A stretch of 64,000 nucleotides of DNA from Pelotomaculum terephthalicicum JT (GTDB lineage Bacteria > Bacillota > Desulfotomaculia > Desulfotomaculales > Pelotomaculaceae). The DNA lies in assembly GCF_022410535.1 (NCBI RefSeq), contig NZ_JAKNBL010000012.1, positions 19,541-83,540 of the forward strand. Direction: 5' to 3'. A program made the position numbers and the translations under genes. This document shows, piece by piece, positions 63,482-64,000 of this stretch; position 1 is the first letter of the stretch; the number at the start of each line of letters is the position of its first letter. The notes below the pieces were generated by a model. The model was given only the letters and a program-made list of their open reading frames with translations, ran no database searches and had not been told where the DNA came from.

Positions 63482-63509
63482 TGTAATGTGTGATCAATTT
63501 AGATGCAAG
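63482..63509 (+). repeat. Cassette-boundary repeat R4
   Basis: Fourth copy of the ~28-bp repeat (TGTAATGTG then TGATCAATTTAGATGCA). It lies 990 bp right of R3. Confidence 0.85.
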
Positions 63510-63798
63510 TAAAACGATAATCATAAAATTCTCTAAGATGACATTTCGATTGCATCTTGATTCTTTGTTTTTAGGTAATTCGCCAAAACTTGCTATCCTA
63601 TTTTATACCAATAGTAAACGCCAGCCTTTTCTCACTTCTTTTCAGTTTGAATATCATCTATTATTCTTTGTTTTTTTTTTCGATTACTTTATTAACCATT
63701 TCGTGAATTTCCCTAATATCGCTCCGTAGGCTTCGATTATCATTGCGTTCAGATTCAGCAATCAGGTCATTAAAACCAATATAATCTTAAGGGCACTG

Positions 63799-63834
63799 AA
63801 AAAGTCCATTTGCAGCAATGCAGATGGACTTTTT
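63799..63834. terminator. Bidirectional terminator-like hairpin
   Basis: AAAAAGTCCAT and ATGGACTTTTT form an 11-bp stem around a 14-nt loop. Confidence 0.7.
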
Positions 63835-63869
63835 GTCCAAAATTTTTGTCCAAAAATGGTATAATTATT

Positions 63870-64000
63870 CATGTGTGAACGGTCAATAAAAATACAGCAT
63901 TTTCGGCCATTTAAAATGCAGCACTTGGCCACATATTTTACTGGAAATTTATTAACTTCTTTGAAACTGCCGGTATAGGCGGGATGGAAGGAGCCCGTAG
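63870..64000 (+). mobile_element. Left end of an IS21-like element, continues past window
   Basis: ATGTGTGAACGGTCAATAAA is followed by TACAGCATTTT and GGCCATTTAAAATGCAGCA, with GGCCA repeats, as in the multi-repeat left end of IS21-family elements. It shares ATGTGTGA and the ATTTA-ATGCAG order with R1-R4. The transposase would start beyond the window. Confidence 0.5.

Larger units (their letters stand above)
63124..64000. other. Non-coding end of window with IS21-like ends
   Basis: 877 bp without a supported gene. It holds an IS21-like right end (63243-63291), a perfect palindrome (63395-63418), R4 (63482-63509), a terminator (63799-63834) and an IS21-like left end (from about 63870). A 79-codon frame at 63490-63729 is F-rich chance. 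Confidence 0.5.

Noticed and set aside
56624..63509. Integron attC sites considered for the four repeats
   Set aside because: No GTTRRRY/RYYYAAC core sites or imperfect long palindrome, and no integron integrase (only a phage-type tyrosine-recombinase remnant).
1..64000. tRNA or rRNA genes
   Set aside because: No cloverleaf with a TTCGA-type T-loop and acceptor stem, and no rRNA sequence, was seen by eye; a tRNA scan would settle it.

Overview
The window looks like a spore-forming, anaerobic member of the Firmicutes, probably in or near the Peptococcaceae/Desulfotomaculum-Pelotomaculum group. The evidence is a spore photoproduct lyase, a SleB-type spore cortex/cell-wall hydrolase, strong Shine-Dalgarno sites with frequent TTG and GTG starts, an 11-mer-TRAP-type trp leader, and many signalling genes. 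The genus is inference; no rRNA or tRNA gene is present to check it.

Positions 1-24,600 are mostly chromosomal housekeeping and sensing. They run from a partial EAL/HDOD c-di-GMP protein, through a two-gene V4R + HAMP/PAS/PucR-type regulator, a SEC-C/zincin protein, a TVP38 membrane protein, spore photoproduct lyase and an MFS exporter, to a trpD-trpC-trpF operon preceded by a promoter, a GAG-repeat leader and an overlapping antiterminator/terminator. A fused cyclic-nucleotide-binding/DASS transporter, a diguanylate cyclase, a chemoreceptor, and a NarX-like kinase with two tandemly duplicated NarL-type regulators follow. This part ends with a potassium cluster: trkA-trkH for uptake and khtT-khtU for efflux.

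Positions 24,600-36,200 hold a four-gene membrane glycosyltransferase operon, preceded on the same strand by an OmpR-type two-component system whose kinase gene ends inside a perfect 78-bp palindrome. A small two-repeat protein lies between this system and a second OmpR-type two-component system. A LysM membrane protein comes next.

Positions 36,200-44,200 are a type I restriction-modification island: HNH nuclease, half-size S-like protein, HsdM, a dinD stub, HsdS, HsdR and a YgjP-type metallopeptidase. It abuts a 3' scrap of a chemoreceptor gene. Positions 44,200-49,000 hold an MFS transporter, a c-di-GMP-I riboswitch with its own promoter and terminator but no clear target gene, two small membrane ORFs, a VOC protein, a CBO0543-like membrane protein and SleB.

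Positions 49,300-64,000 are a decaying accessory zone. They contain a giant pseudokinase/ATPase/GAF/PAS/histidine-kinase gene broken into pieces, a truncated response regulator, an IS3-family element, an integrase remnant, three type II toxin-antitoxin modules, remnants of a type I CRISPR-Cas operon (cas7 with an in-frame stop, Cas3 HD domain fused by frameshift to a foreign gene), two AT-rich ORFs of unknown function and IS21-like ends. Four same-orientation copies of a ~28-bp repeat lie just left of the three toxin-antitoxin modules and of the last segment, giving a cassette-like layout that is the most unusual structure in the window. No CRISPR array was seen.
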